Assembly: GCF_914767665.1 (NCBI RefSeq) | Contig: NC_059505.1 | Span: 36,267,506 to 36,331,505, forward strand | Origin: Harmonia axyridis | Lineage: Eukaryota; Arthropoda; Insecta; Coleoptera; Coccinellidae | Direction: 5' to 3' | Length of the DNA: 64,000 nucleotides | Shown here: piece after piece, positions 56,028 through 64,000 of the stretch | How the letters are laid out: each line of letters begins with the position of its first letter | Numbering within the stretch: position 1 is the stretch's first letter | The notes under the pieces: generated by a model | Seen by the model: only the letters and a program-made list of their open reading frames with translations | Database searches by the model: none | Told to the model about the DNA's origin: nothing | Position numbers and translations under genes: made by a program

Positions 56028-56400
56028 GAACATGCTACACCTTCTTCCTGGATTCCTTACAGGGCATTGTCGCCTCTGGAAGCATCTCATGAGAATGAGT
56101 CTAGCAGAAAACGACGAGTACAGATTCTGGGGGGAGAAGGAAGAAACCCCAGACCACTTGCAATACGTTGCCTTTTTGTACTTGCACGGCCATCAAGCAT
56201 GCTGAAACAGAATCTGGTTTTATTACTGAAGACAATGGTATTCTATTCGTGGTTCCATTCAGCCTGGCTAGTATGAGATACGTCATGGTAAGAGACCTGA
56301 TCCACACATCTGAAGTATGTGTGTAGGAGGCTGTTGCTTATGGAAGCAGGGCATCTTCTGTGTTTATCACATACATCATGACCGCCGAGGGTTACAAACA
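56028..56400 (+). mobile_element. LINE ORF2 C-terminal remnant (Cys-rich tail)
   Basis: Reads LLPGFLTGHCRLWKHLMRMS, then LAENDEYRFWGEKEETPDHL and VAFLYLH. This corresponds to the TGHCxLxxHLxxMGLxxDxxCRFCGxExETxEHLLCxCxxL tail that follows RNase H in I/R1-like LINEs. Both Cys of CRFCG are replaced (YRFWG). Degenerate, no tail repeat seen. Confidence 0.7.
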
Positions 56401-56499
56401 AAAAAATATTTGTCAGTTTAGTCCCCTAGATCTAGCAAACTTTCTTCCATTTAACACATACAGGACATTATGGTAACAATGTTTCCTCCATTTCTTCAC

Positions 56500-56640
56500 A
56501 GATCGTAGCACATCGACACAAGGTGCAAGATACCTGGTCTGAGATACCTCAACATTATATCGACCATCTCATTAGGAGTATATCCAGGCGTGTTCTCCAG
56601 TATCTAAGACATCGTGTAGGCTCAACACCTCATATTTTTT
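56500..56640 (+). pseudogene. Tc1-type transposase C-terminal fragment
   Basis: QDTWSEIPQHYIDHLIRSIS then RRVLQYLRHRVGSTPH matches the conserved end of Tc1 transposases (W..IP...I..LI.SM.RR...V...RGG.T). It follows the LINE tail directly. No upstream catalytic residues are readable. Confidence 0.6.
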
Positions 56641-56644
56641 CATG

Positions 56645-57980
56645 TTTGGTCAAACGGTTGTATTTTCCTGAAATTTTTGTAAATGCACCGATACTACGTG
56701 TTCTAATTTCTATGTCACTTGTATATAATTATCATCTCATTTATTTCTGCACGATGCAGTAGTACACCTCTAACTAACGAACAACTTTGCATGCCTCAAA
56801 TCAATAAAAAAAAATCTTTCGTTCAACCCCAACCCTCGTATTGTAGATTACAATCTTCAACAACGAAAAAATCGCGCATAATTACGACTAACCTTCGCGC
56901 TATCGAAGCAAAATATCGTTTATACCGATAAACACGACAAGATCCCCGGCTTGTCGACTAGGAGCGTTCACCTAGCCACGTGATCGCCCACCCCAACCCT
57001 TTGGTCGATGTCATCCTCAAACAAGGGCTTGTCGCGATAGCTGATAATGCAATTTCCTCGATGAGCCCTTACATAAGTGGCATCGATTTCAGAACGACAC
57101 GGCCTCGAGCACCAATCTTCATTAGGCCGGAAGGTAAGGGTAGCAGTTACCCTTAGCTAGGGGTTGAGATGGGATTAGAACAGCCCAACCCTTTTCTGTA
57201 GGGACTTGAGGAAAACGGCCCTTGAATGGAACTGCTTAGTTCGTTACTTGGGAAGGATTTCTAGACGATCATTCAATAGAGCTGAGTGGGAAGACCTTCA
57301 ACAAAGGGAAAAATCACGCAAACCGATGAAAAAGCTTCAAGGAAACACAAGCGACAGGAGATGGCTCTTCCCTAAAAAAATAGCGTGTTAAGCCTAATGT
57401 CGACTGGCACAGAGACTCTGTAATTAGTAGTTGCACAAACATTTTTTATTGGCCTGTTTCCACTTGATAGAGCAGAAGTCATTACTTCACTAGAGGTTAA
57501 TTACACTGAGATGAAGCAGTAAAAAGCTAAAGACCCAACTACACAAGAGATAGAAGTTTAAAATTCAAAGTGGGAAGCAGTGAAATTTGAATTCAGGTGG
57601 AGATAAAATCCCATTGTCTAAATATAGTATGATTCGGTCATTTGAACAATTCCCTTTCCAACATCGCCTTGAGGAAAGGGAAGTACACGTAGGCGTCTTC
57701 AATGATTCTAGCTAGATTATCTAAATTCTGAGTTAGTATTAAGTTAAGTGGTTTTCAAGGATGAGATTGGCGAATGCATGAAAAGGCTTTCTAAAGCTCC
57801 TGACTACTCCTCAGTGTTTTCCTAATTTTTTTATATTCTTCTCAAACTTTCTATCTATATGAATTTCAACTTTTTATAGGCTCAATAAACCTAACTGAAT
57901 AAATATAATAAATAGTATAATATTGGGTGTTAAATAGCACTGTTTTCCGTTTGAAAATTGGCAATACAGCGTTGTAGGTT
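56645..57980. other. Unassigned stretch
   Basis: 56930-57400 is GC-richer and includes a charged 61-codon frame (57206-57391: NRAEWEDLQQREKSRKPMKK) whose family I do not recognise. The rest is AT-rich and empty. Confidence 0.35.
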
Positions 57981-57984
57981 GTGT

Positions 57985-58475
57985 TCGTGAATCAAGTCCC
58001 CTCGTAAACTCGAAATTATTGCAGATTACCTCCCATTTCATGAATTTATAGACGCTACGCTCAAAGAAACATACTCATCTTATCGTACGGTGTGATTCTC
58101 TTTTCTTTGAGATGGAAGTTCATAATTTCAAACTTATTCATCTTTATGTAATTTCTGTTCCATTTATCTTGGCTGTTAATGTCATTTGCTATCTGTGAAG
58201 TGCTCTGAAATGTTACAAGTGTTTCAAAGAAACTCTGTAATCATTCTTGGTTCAGAGAATGGTGATCAACTCCAGTTTCGACGAACTGGAATTGGAAATT
58301 GCAATAAATATAGTTACCTCATACATATTCAATTTGTTCGTGGAATCTCTGGATTTGGGAGACGGAGAAGATTGTAGGCATAACCTTAAAGCCTTGTTCG
58401 CCTCCTTATTCAGTCTAGTAATCCACCCTGAATATTTCAAGCTTTTCAGTTAACCCTTAGAGGAGCTAAACTCTT
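57985..58475. repeat. Duplicated segment B (partner at 50625-51055)
   Basis: Same orientation and same minus-strand block (TSQIANDINSQDKWNRNYIK) as segment A, 7.3 kb away. Contains about 45 extra bases around 58330-58375 not present in A. Unknown repeat or fragment of a duplicated coding sequence. Confidence 0.55.
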
Positions 58476-58479
58476 AGGG

Positions 58480-59375
58480 CACTGACTCGTTGACTACGTT
58501 GCTCCAATGTAAAAAAATTAAAAATTAGTATAAATATCATAAATTAATAAATAATAAATAGAGGAACGTTGGAATAGATGGATCAATCATAAAGCTGAGT
58601 ATACTTATGAATAGTGTCAGTTTTGTAAGAAAAAATGTATGATATTTATGCTAATTTTTCAATAAAAAATCGTGTCAAGGTGGAACTTGAGCAACTCCTT
58701 GTCGAAATGTCTTTATCGCGAGACAAATCACAGCGTACTTGATTAACACAGAATTCTTCCACGAAAAAACCTCATCAAAACGACAAGAGGACAGCATTAA
58801 TACAATATATCTTTTTCACGCCAATTTCAAGTACAGCCAAGTAAAAACTCGAATCCTGCGACGAAGGACATTCCGTGTAATCAGTACGAGGTTTACTTTT
58901 AACGTTAACAACGTTGTTATAGCAGAACGTTTAATGGCCTGTCCCAGTTTTCTTTTTGTTCTCCAAGCATAATTTCGTGGGTAATTAATTTGGTTTAATT
59001 GTCCATTGTGCAAGTCTGTTAAAGGAGAATCTCAAAAATTAATGTCGCTGGTTTTTTGCACGTGAGACGCTGACGAGATGGCGAATTGCTTTCAGCGTTT
59101 TATTTCAATTGAGAAAAAATTGAATCGTTCTGGAGAATTTTAAGGAGATTGAGATTGCTTTGCAAAGGCAGAATTGATTTTAAGATAATTTCTTTTACTT
59201 TTTCGAATGTTCGTTCTCTGAACAGATAGCTTTGTCATTTCGTCACAATGTATGTAATTTTCGAATTTTTTGTCATTTATCAGTTTTTTGTTTTGGAAAT
59301 GAGATGATTATTTTCCTTTATTCCAACTGCAATATATTTGATAGAAAATCATTGTTTGTTACTCTTTGCTTCATA
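58480..59375. other. Unassigned stretch
   Basis: AT-rich, nothing recognised. Confidence 0.4.
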
Positions 59376-59470
59376 CAGGATGAAACAAAATAGGAAAAGT
59401 TAGAAAAACTCCAAATTTATCAATTATTTATTTTTGATTGATGATAGTTGTTCCACAACTGAATCCAAAT

Positions 59471-60457
59471 TCAATAGTCCGTATTACCACATCTACTTTC
59501 AATCAACTGCCTAATACATCTTGGCATTCCACGAATCAAATCATTAGTGAAATTTTCAGGCATATCGTTCCATTCATCCTGAAGGGCTAAATTCCAGTCC
59601 TGAAAGTTGAAGGTGGGTTTTGGCGATTGGATATTGCTATCACTAAGTAATCGTATACGTGCTCAATTGGATTCATGTCTGGTGAGTTTGCTGGCCAGTT
59701 CATTCTCTGGATATTGTTCTCTTGAAGAATGTTTTGGACACTTCGTGTACGATGTGGTGAGGCGTTATCATCCTGATAAATGAAATTACCCCCAAATTCG
59801 TTGCGCAGAGGAGCAGTGATTGATTCAATGATGTTTTCTACGTAGATGGAACTAGTCATTGTTCGTTCAACGATAATAAGAGAGGTACGGCGATCGAACA
59901 TTATACCCCCCAACATATTATTGATCCACCTTGAAAGGGCAACTTCCCATGCAAAATTGAATCGCTCTAGTCTGCCTGGACCTCTCCAAACCCTTTCTCG
60001 TCTACTATCACTTAGTAAACCGAATAGGGGCTCGTCCAAAAAATGTACGTTGCGCCATTGTGGAAGAAGCCAGTCTTGGTGGTGATCTGCCCATTGTCGA
60101 CGGGTAGCTCTATGTCCAGGTGATAGCCGAAGTACTCTTAAAGGTCTTCTTGTCCTTAAATTTGAGGAACGCAACCTTTCCCTTATGGTACTGGTTGATA
60201 CTACCGTCTATAGGTACTCAAAAAATAACTTCGAAGATCTGTTACAGATACCGTTCGATTCTTTCGAGTAAAATTTGCGATATAATGGTCTTCCCTTGCA
60301 GATGTTCCTCTTGGTCTACCAAGAAGAGGACCACTATGCGCTTCTCTGAAGCCCGTGGAATATTCAAACGTTGCTCAACAACTTGGTTCGACAAAGCTTT
60401 TTGACGTAAGGCTACTATTTTTGCCTGGTCAAACTGAGAAATTGGATATCCCGGCAT
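59471..60457 (-). pseudogene. Tc1-family (DD34E) transposase pseudogene, nearly full length
   Basis: Cut-and-paste transposase read on the minus strand from MPGYPISQFDQAKIVALRQK (ATG at 60457) to CGNTDY and TGA at 59471-59473. About 329 codons, close to the usual 340 of Tc1. N-terminal part: helix-turn-helix (SNQVVEQRLNIPRASEKR). Central: LRLSPGHRATRRQWADHHQD, VHFLDEPLFGLLSDSRRERV with the first Asp. Catalytic core: YQDDNASPHRTRSVQ and WPANSPDMNPIEHVYDYL with Asp and Glu 35 residues apart (DD34E). Frameshifts or stops occur near 60180-60240 and near 59610, so the triad is intact but the gene is broken. Left flank tacaggatgaaacaaaatag at 59377 may be one terminal repeat; the other was not found. 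Confidence 0.88.
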
Positions 60458-60459
60458 TT

Positions 60460-61915
60460 TCCACGGAATATTCTCAATATTACAACTCTCTTTATCCACT
60501 GAAAACTTATTAACTCCGAATACACCTGTATTCTCCAATACAAGAAACATTTTTTGCTGATTTATTGCTTTCATTTAAGTGATAAGATAATGAAGATTCC
60601 ACACACAAAAAATTGTCAACATGTTGAGGGTTGACAGGGAGGGCCAAGACTTTTGACGATGTATGTATGTCAAATTATCTAAAGTTTTCAATCTAAGAAA
60701 AAATACTATCACCCAGGATGCAGAGTTTATTATAACGAACTTTGAACTAACTTCCTATACAGGATCTAAGTCGAAGTGATACTAGTGAGGGCCATATCGA
60801 AAGTGTCTATTAGAGCGACGGTACCTTGGTACCTGCCCTGCAATTTGGGTTTGATCATAGAGACTCATGGGCGTGATTGATTCTGACAATAATGGCCTCA
60901 GCATGATGTGCTTAGGATTACATGGGCTTAGTATTAAATCATGAATAGCTAACAGACAAATGAAAGCGCTCGATTTCACGTGAATACTTTTCTCATTTTC
61001 ATTTGTCGTCATATAATTTTGCGAGTGGTCACCCATCCAGATACCGACCCCATTCAAAACTGCTCAATTTCACCAATAGAAATCTTCGTTTTCCTTCCAG
61101 ATGAAATGTTAACTTTGACATGAAATTGAAAAAAAAACCCGCAGATGAGTTATCAGAATCCCATCGGTTAATGTCATCTGATTTCGATCAATTTGTCATC
61201 GGCAAGTTATGCGTCGCACTTTCTAGCATTTCTATTCGCATTTGCGGGAAAGTAGCCGTTAATTGTCAATAGTTTGTTCGCTGTCATCGCATTACTGCAG
61301 ATTAAGATGATTTACCGTTTTATACGACGCTTCGCGCCCGACAGTTCGCACAGTTAGAAATCGGGGATCTCGAAAATTATTCTTAATTAACAGTAAAAGT
61401 TCGTACATCAAATGTTCGCATGAAACGTTTAGTATTGAGACGTTCGAATTTCACGAAAGTGCGCCAAGTGTAGATTGGAGGTTTTGTTCCTCGCGTCGAA
61501 GGATTTCACAATTCCAGTCGGAATCTCCGATTGGAAAGAATTTCATTGTGTTGCGTCTTGGTAATTGCAGGAAATTATCACCTTAAATATAATTCCTTTG
61601 AAATTGGATTCGTTAGTACCGTCATTTCCGGTTTTACGCATTTATTTTAGAAAGCAAGATGCCATCAAGTTTGCACTTATTTCCGGTAGAAAATACTTAA
61701 TACTTGTAGCTATCAATATAAATGCGCAATTTGAGATTTTAAATGGACAAAATTAGCCTAATTGTTCGTCTGTTGTCCAGAATCCAGCCACTGGTTTCGA
61801 AGATACCACGTCACTCAATAAGTCTTGGACATGATGCACCACCACTTTTTTCTTTGTCAGTAACAATCTTCAAATGATAGGTGCCATAATTTCGGAATAT
61901 AGAGTAATCATTATT
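60460..61915. other. Unassigned stretch, CpG-rich at 61180-61560
   Basis: 60460-60670 may include the Tc1 element's 5' untranslated part. Nothing else recognised. The CpG-rich segment lacks repeats seen elsewhere here. Confidence 0.3.
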
Positions 61916-61917
61916 TC

Positions 61918-62395
61918 ACTGAATCGAGGTCGTTAGGGCTCTATTAGCCTGCCGGGAACTGGGACCATCTTTTGTTCTTAACCCTACCTATTCATATCAT
62001 ATTCATGGGAGGCCTTCGATGCTGTCTCTACCTCCTTGCCACAGAACCTGCAGATCTCATCTGCTGACTTACCCATACAGTACAAAAGGTATTTGTACCG
62101 ACAGTGTCCTGTCAGCAGTCCCACCATTACCCAAAGCTCAGCTCGTGGTAGCTTCAGGAGCTTTCTGGTATAGGTCGGTGGAAGCACCACAAATTTCTTT
62201 GCCTGAGCAAGATCAGGAGTATTCCACCAGAGATTTTTCCTTTTGTACCTCTCCCATTGTTGTACCGCTGTCTTGTATTGGTATTTTTCAAGCTCACAGA
62301 AGGGCTCAGGGCCAACAGGTATCAACCTTGATACCCTTTTTGCAAGTTCATCGGCTTTTTCATTTCCTTAAATACCACAATTTATATGACAATGG
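61918..62395 (-). mobile_element. I-like LINE, copy 2 (3' end)
   Basis: The minus strand reads ADELAKRVSRLIPVGPEPFC, ELEKYQYKTAVQQWERYKRK, PPTYTRKLLKLPRAELW and GLLTGHCRYKYLLYCMGKSA then DEICRFCGKEVETA. It is a second copy of the element at 10205-11258, starting within the last RNase H motif. After KEVETA the sequence jumps to the ORF end, deleting the His-Cys half of the zinc motif and about 50 codons. The 3' untranslated part (agatggtcccagttcccggc reversed) follows to about 61918. No TAA tail remains. Confidence 0.85.
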
Positions 62396-62423
62396 ATGTT
62401 ACAAGGATTCATCACCACCCCCC

Positions 62424-62840
62424 TGAGTCAGAGAGAACGCCAGTTGAGTGGAACACAATCGGTGAAAGCCATCCATGAATACCAAAATTTCAAACATCAG
62501 CTGTCATAGTTATGGCATCCGTATTTTGGAAGGTAGAAGGTATATTGTCCATTGATTATCTTGACAAAGGTCAATCTATCAATAGTGCATATAACATAAC
62601 GTTATTAGATCGAATGAATGCAGGAATTGATAAAACATTCTCAAATTCAAAAGAAAAAATTTATCTGCGAAGAAAACCATGCTCAAATTAAACAAATTTC
62701 GCTTCCAACTACTCATATTCCAGATCTGGGCCCAAGTGATTACTGCTTTTTCGCAGACCTTTAAAAGAATGCAAAAAATTTGGATGTAATGAAGAAGTAG
62801 TCACCAAGGTGGAGCCTATTTCGAAAGCAAAAGCGAATCT
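62424..62840 (+). mobile_element. Mariner family C remnant
   Basis: Plus-strand pieces correspond to SNRQSAEWT, then VMASVFWKVEGILSIDYLDK, INSAYNITLLDRMNAGI and, after stops, PYSPDLGPSDYCFFADL near 62712-62760, with the last Asp region readable. Very degenerate; no ends. Confidence 0.7.
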
Positions 62841-62857
62841 TTCTGCAGAAAGATTAA

Positions 62858-63092
62858 TTTTAAAGCAGAAAATTAAAACTTTCCGCAAATAACGAGAGTT
62901 TGGCTGGTAAGCTGACATGTTCAATCGAGAATAACTTTATGATGCAGACACATATCGACTTATATTTCGATGGTGTTATGCTTACAAATACCTAAGCTTA
63001 TTGTGTGACATCTACGGTCTATTTATTTCGACCACCACTTACCGCTACAGCCATTTATTGCAAAACGTCGGAAGCAACGTTGTACACCTGAT
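62858..63092 (-). mobile_element. Mariner family A, terminal fragment
   Basis: About 235 bases identical in layout to the 5' untranslated region and terminal repeat of copies 1, 2 and 5 (ends gtcggaagcaacgttgtaca then cct). No coding region. It abuts the family C remnant to the left. Confidence 0.8.
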
Positions 63093-63094
63093 AT

Positions 63095-64000
63095 TAGGCT
63101 GATTTGGCTCATTAACGAACATAACCAGCCCACAAATGCACCCTTGAAGGTCCCCAGTAAACACGTCGGAGCCGTCGACTTGACCATCTCGTAAAGAGTA
63201 CAATTCCAAGCTCATGAATATTCGTCATGCCTAACGACCAGACACTACGGAGAGATCGATGATTTAGTGGCGTTTCATGCGAAAAACACCATATAGAATT
63301 ATTAATGCACCAAGCGCGACTATCTCTAGACTAGCTGGCAGACTGCCTCCGTCCATTCTTCCATATAGAGGATCATACCGGGCGCTTGCACATAAGTCAG
63401 ACGTGCCCGTTTGTGAGCCTGTCTACCGACAAATTGCCCACCACTTATAAAGTGCACGTTTATCGATCTTCCTTTTGAACTGCCATGCGATTAGCTTTTT
63501 CAGGGACGCCATATATATCGGCCCACTCGACGGAGATCGCCGTGGTTGTTGATTGTCTGGTGGTGGAAATTGTGGTATCCAGCTCTGTACCCGTCCCAGG
63601 TTAATTCGTTTCTCGGGGCGCTGAGTGCGCGCATCTTTCTCGGATGATGTATGGAGTCATTTTAGTTGTAAATGGTAAGGGTAGAGCTGCGTTTTTTATG
63701 CGAAAATGAAAGAATAAGATCGACAATTCGTTTGACGCCATTCTTCTCAGTCCCGGTTTACTTTGTTCAACTGACACCCTGAAGTTGGCTGTCCACTACC
63801 GAAATTCGTTCAACCGGGCTGCTAAGTTTATATTGTCAGTGAAATCTTTGAGGTTAAACGGATGTGAAGAAACTGGTAGAAAGTCATAAAGTATCCTCTA
63901 CTTATAATGTCAATATTTTTGAAAATCCTTTGCCAAATTAAATTTTATTTTGCAAGCGTTTGCGTTTGCAAGCCCAGGCTTATAGGACTTTTTTCTTAAA
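63095..64000. other. Unassigned stretch
   Basis: Moderately GC-rich DNA to the window end. No repeat, RNA or coding feature recognised. Confidence 0.4.

Noticed and set aside
57206..57391. Charged 61-codon frame as a gene
   Set aside because: No family recognised and no splice, promoter or poly-A context; length is within chance expectation.
1..64000. CRISPR arrays, operons, rRNA genes
   Set aside because: No regularly spaced short repeats, no bacterial gene layout and no rRNA-like conserved blocks; the content is that of an animal genome.

Overview
The window looks like a gene-poor stretch of an insect nuclear genome. It is AT-rich, has no operon-like gene packing, and is crowded with decayed eukaryotic transposons of kinds typical of insects: mariner/Tc1, hAT-type and P-type MITEs, I- and Jockey-like LINEs, and a Ty1/copia remnant. 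The only gene I can name with confidence is a complete, intronless ADP/ATP translocase (52138-53034, +). Its protein is insect-like. A beetle is possible, but the order cannot be fixed from this sequence alone.

Layout. 1-9 kb: mariner family A (DD34D), a DD41D mariner derivative (family B), an irritans-type mariner fragment (family C), a LINE tail, a P-type MITE and a Mos1-like pseudogene. 9-15 kb: a CpG-rich island, a 5'-truncated I-like LINE with a TAA tail, and a possible micro-exon. 15-18.3 kb: two P-type MITE copies on either side of a second, related P-type element that still carries a split THAP domain. 20-24 kb: a near-complete family C mariner pseudogene, a LINE tail, another family C remnant and a GC-rich open frame. 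24-27 kb: almost featureless. 27-33 kb: MITEs of several kinds (P-type, hAT-type, a TA-flanked element) separated by CpG-rich single-copy-looking islands. 33-37 kb: family A mariner, then a 1.9-kb element with 675-bp inverted arms around a DUF4817-like reading frame, then a perfect 28-bp palindrome. 37-42 kb: copia pol remnant, family C remnant, and a LINE reverse-transcriptase fragment split by a hAT MITE with a perfect 8-bp duplication. 43-45 kb: a nested mariner. 46-47 kb: AT-rich DNA with a pre-miRNA-like hairpin. 47-51 kb: mariners A, B and C. 51.6-53.8 kb: the translocase between two different tandem-repeat tracts. 54-63 kb: mariner B, LINE tails, two Tc1 remnants, and mariners C and A.

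The most notable material is the P-type group. Five copies of a ~590-bp MITE and one 762-bp relative share the terminus CTCAGA..., show 8-bp target duplications in the two best-preserved cases, and encode the beginning (CVxCGETRE...) or both halves (CIVC ... VCSKHF) of a THAP zinc finger. This points to a P-element-superfamily transposon represented here only by internally deleted derivatives. A second pattern is that several DD41D mariner copies share one internal deletion junction, so an already defective element spread. No transposase in the window is intact.

Several CpG-rich, transposon-free islands (about 9.0-9.4, 21.6-22.0, 28.5-28.9, 29.7-30.2, 32.1-32.7, 45.3-45.9 and 61.2-61.6 kb) may be regulatory DNA of a neighbouring gene outside the window. 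That is inference.
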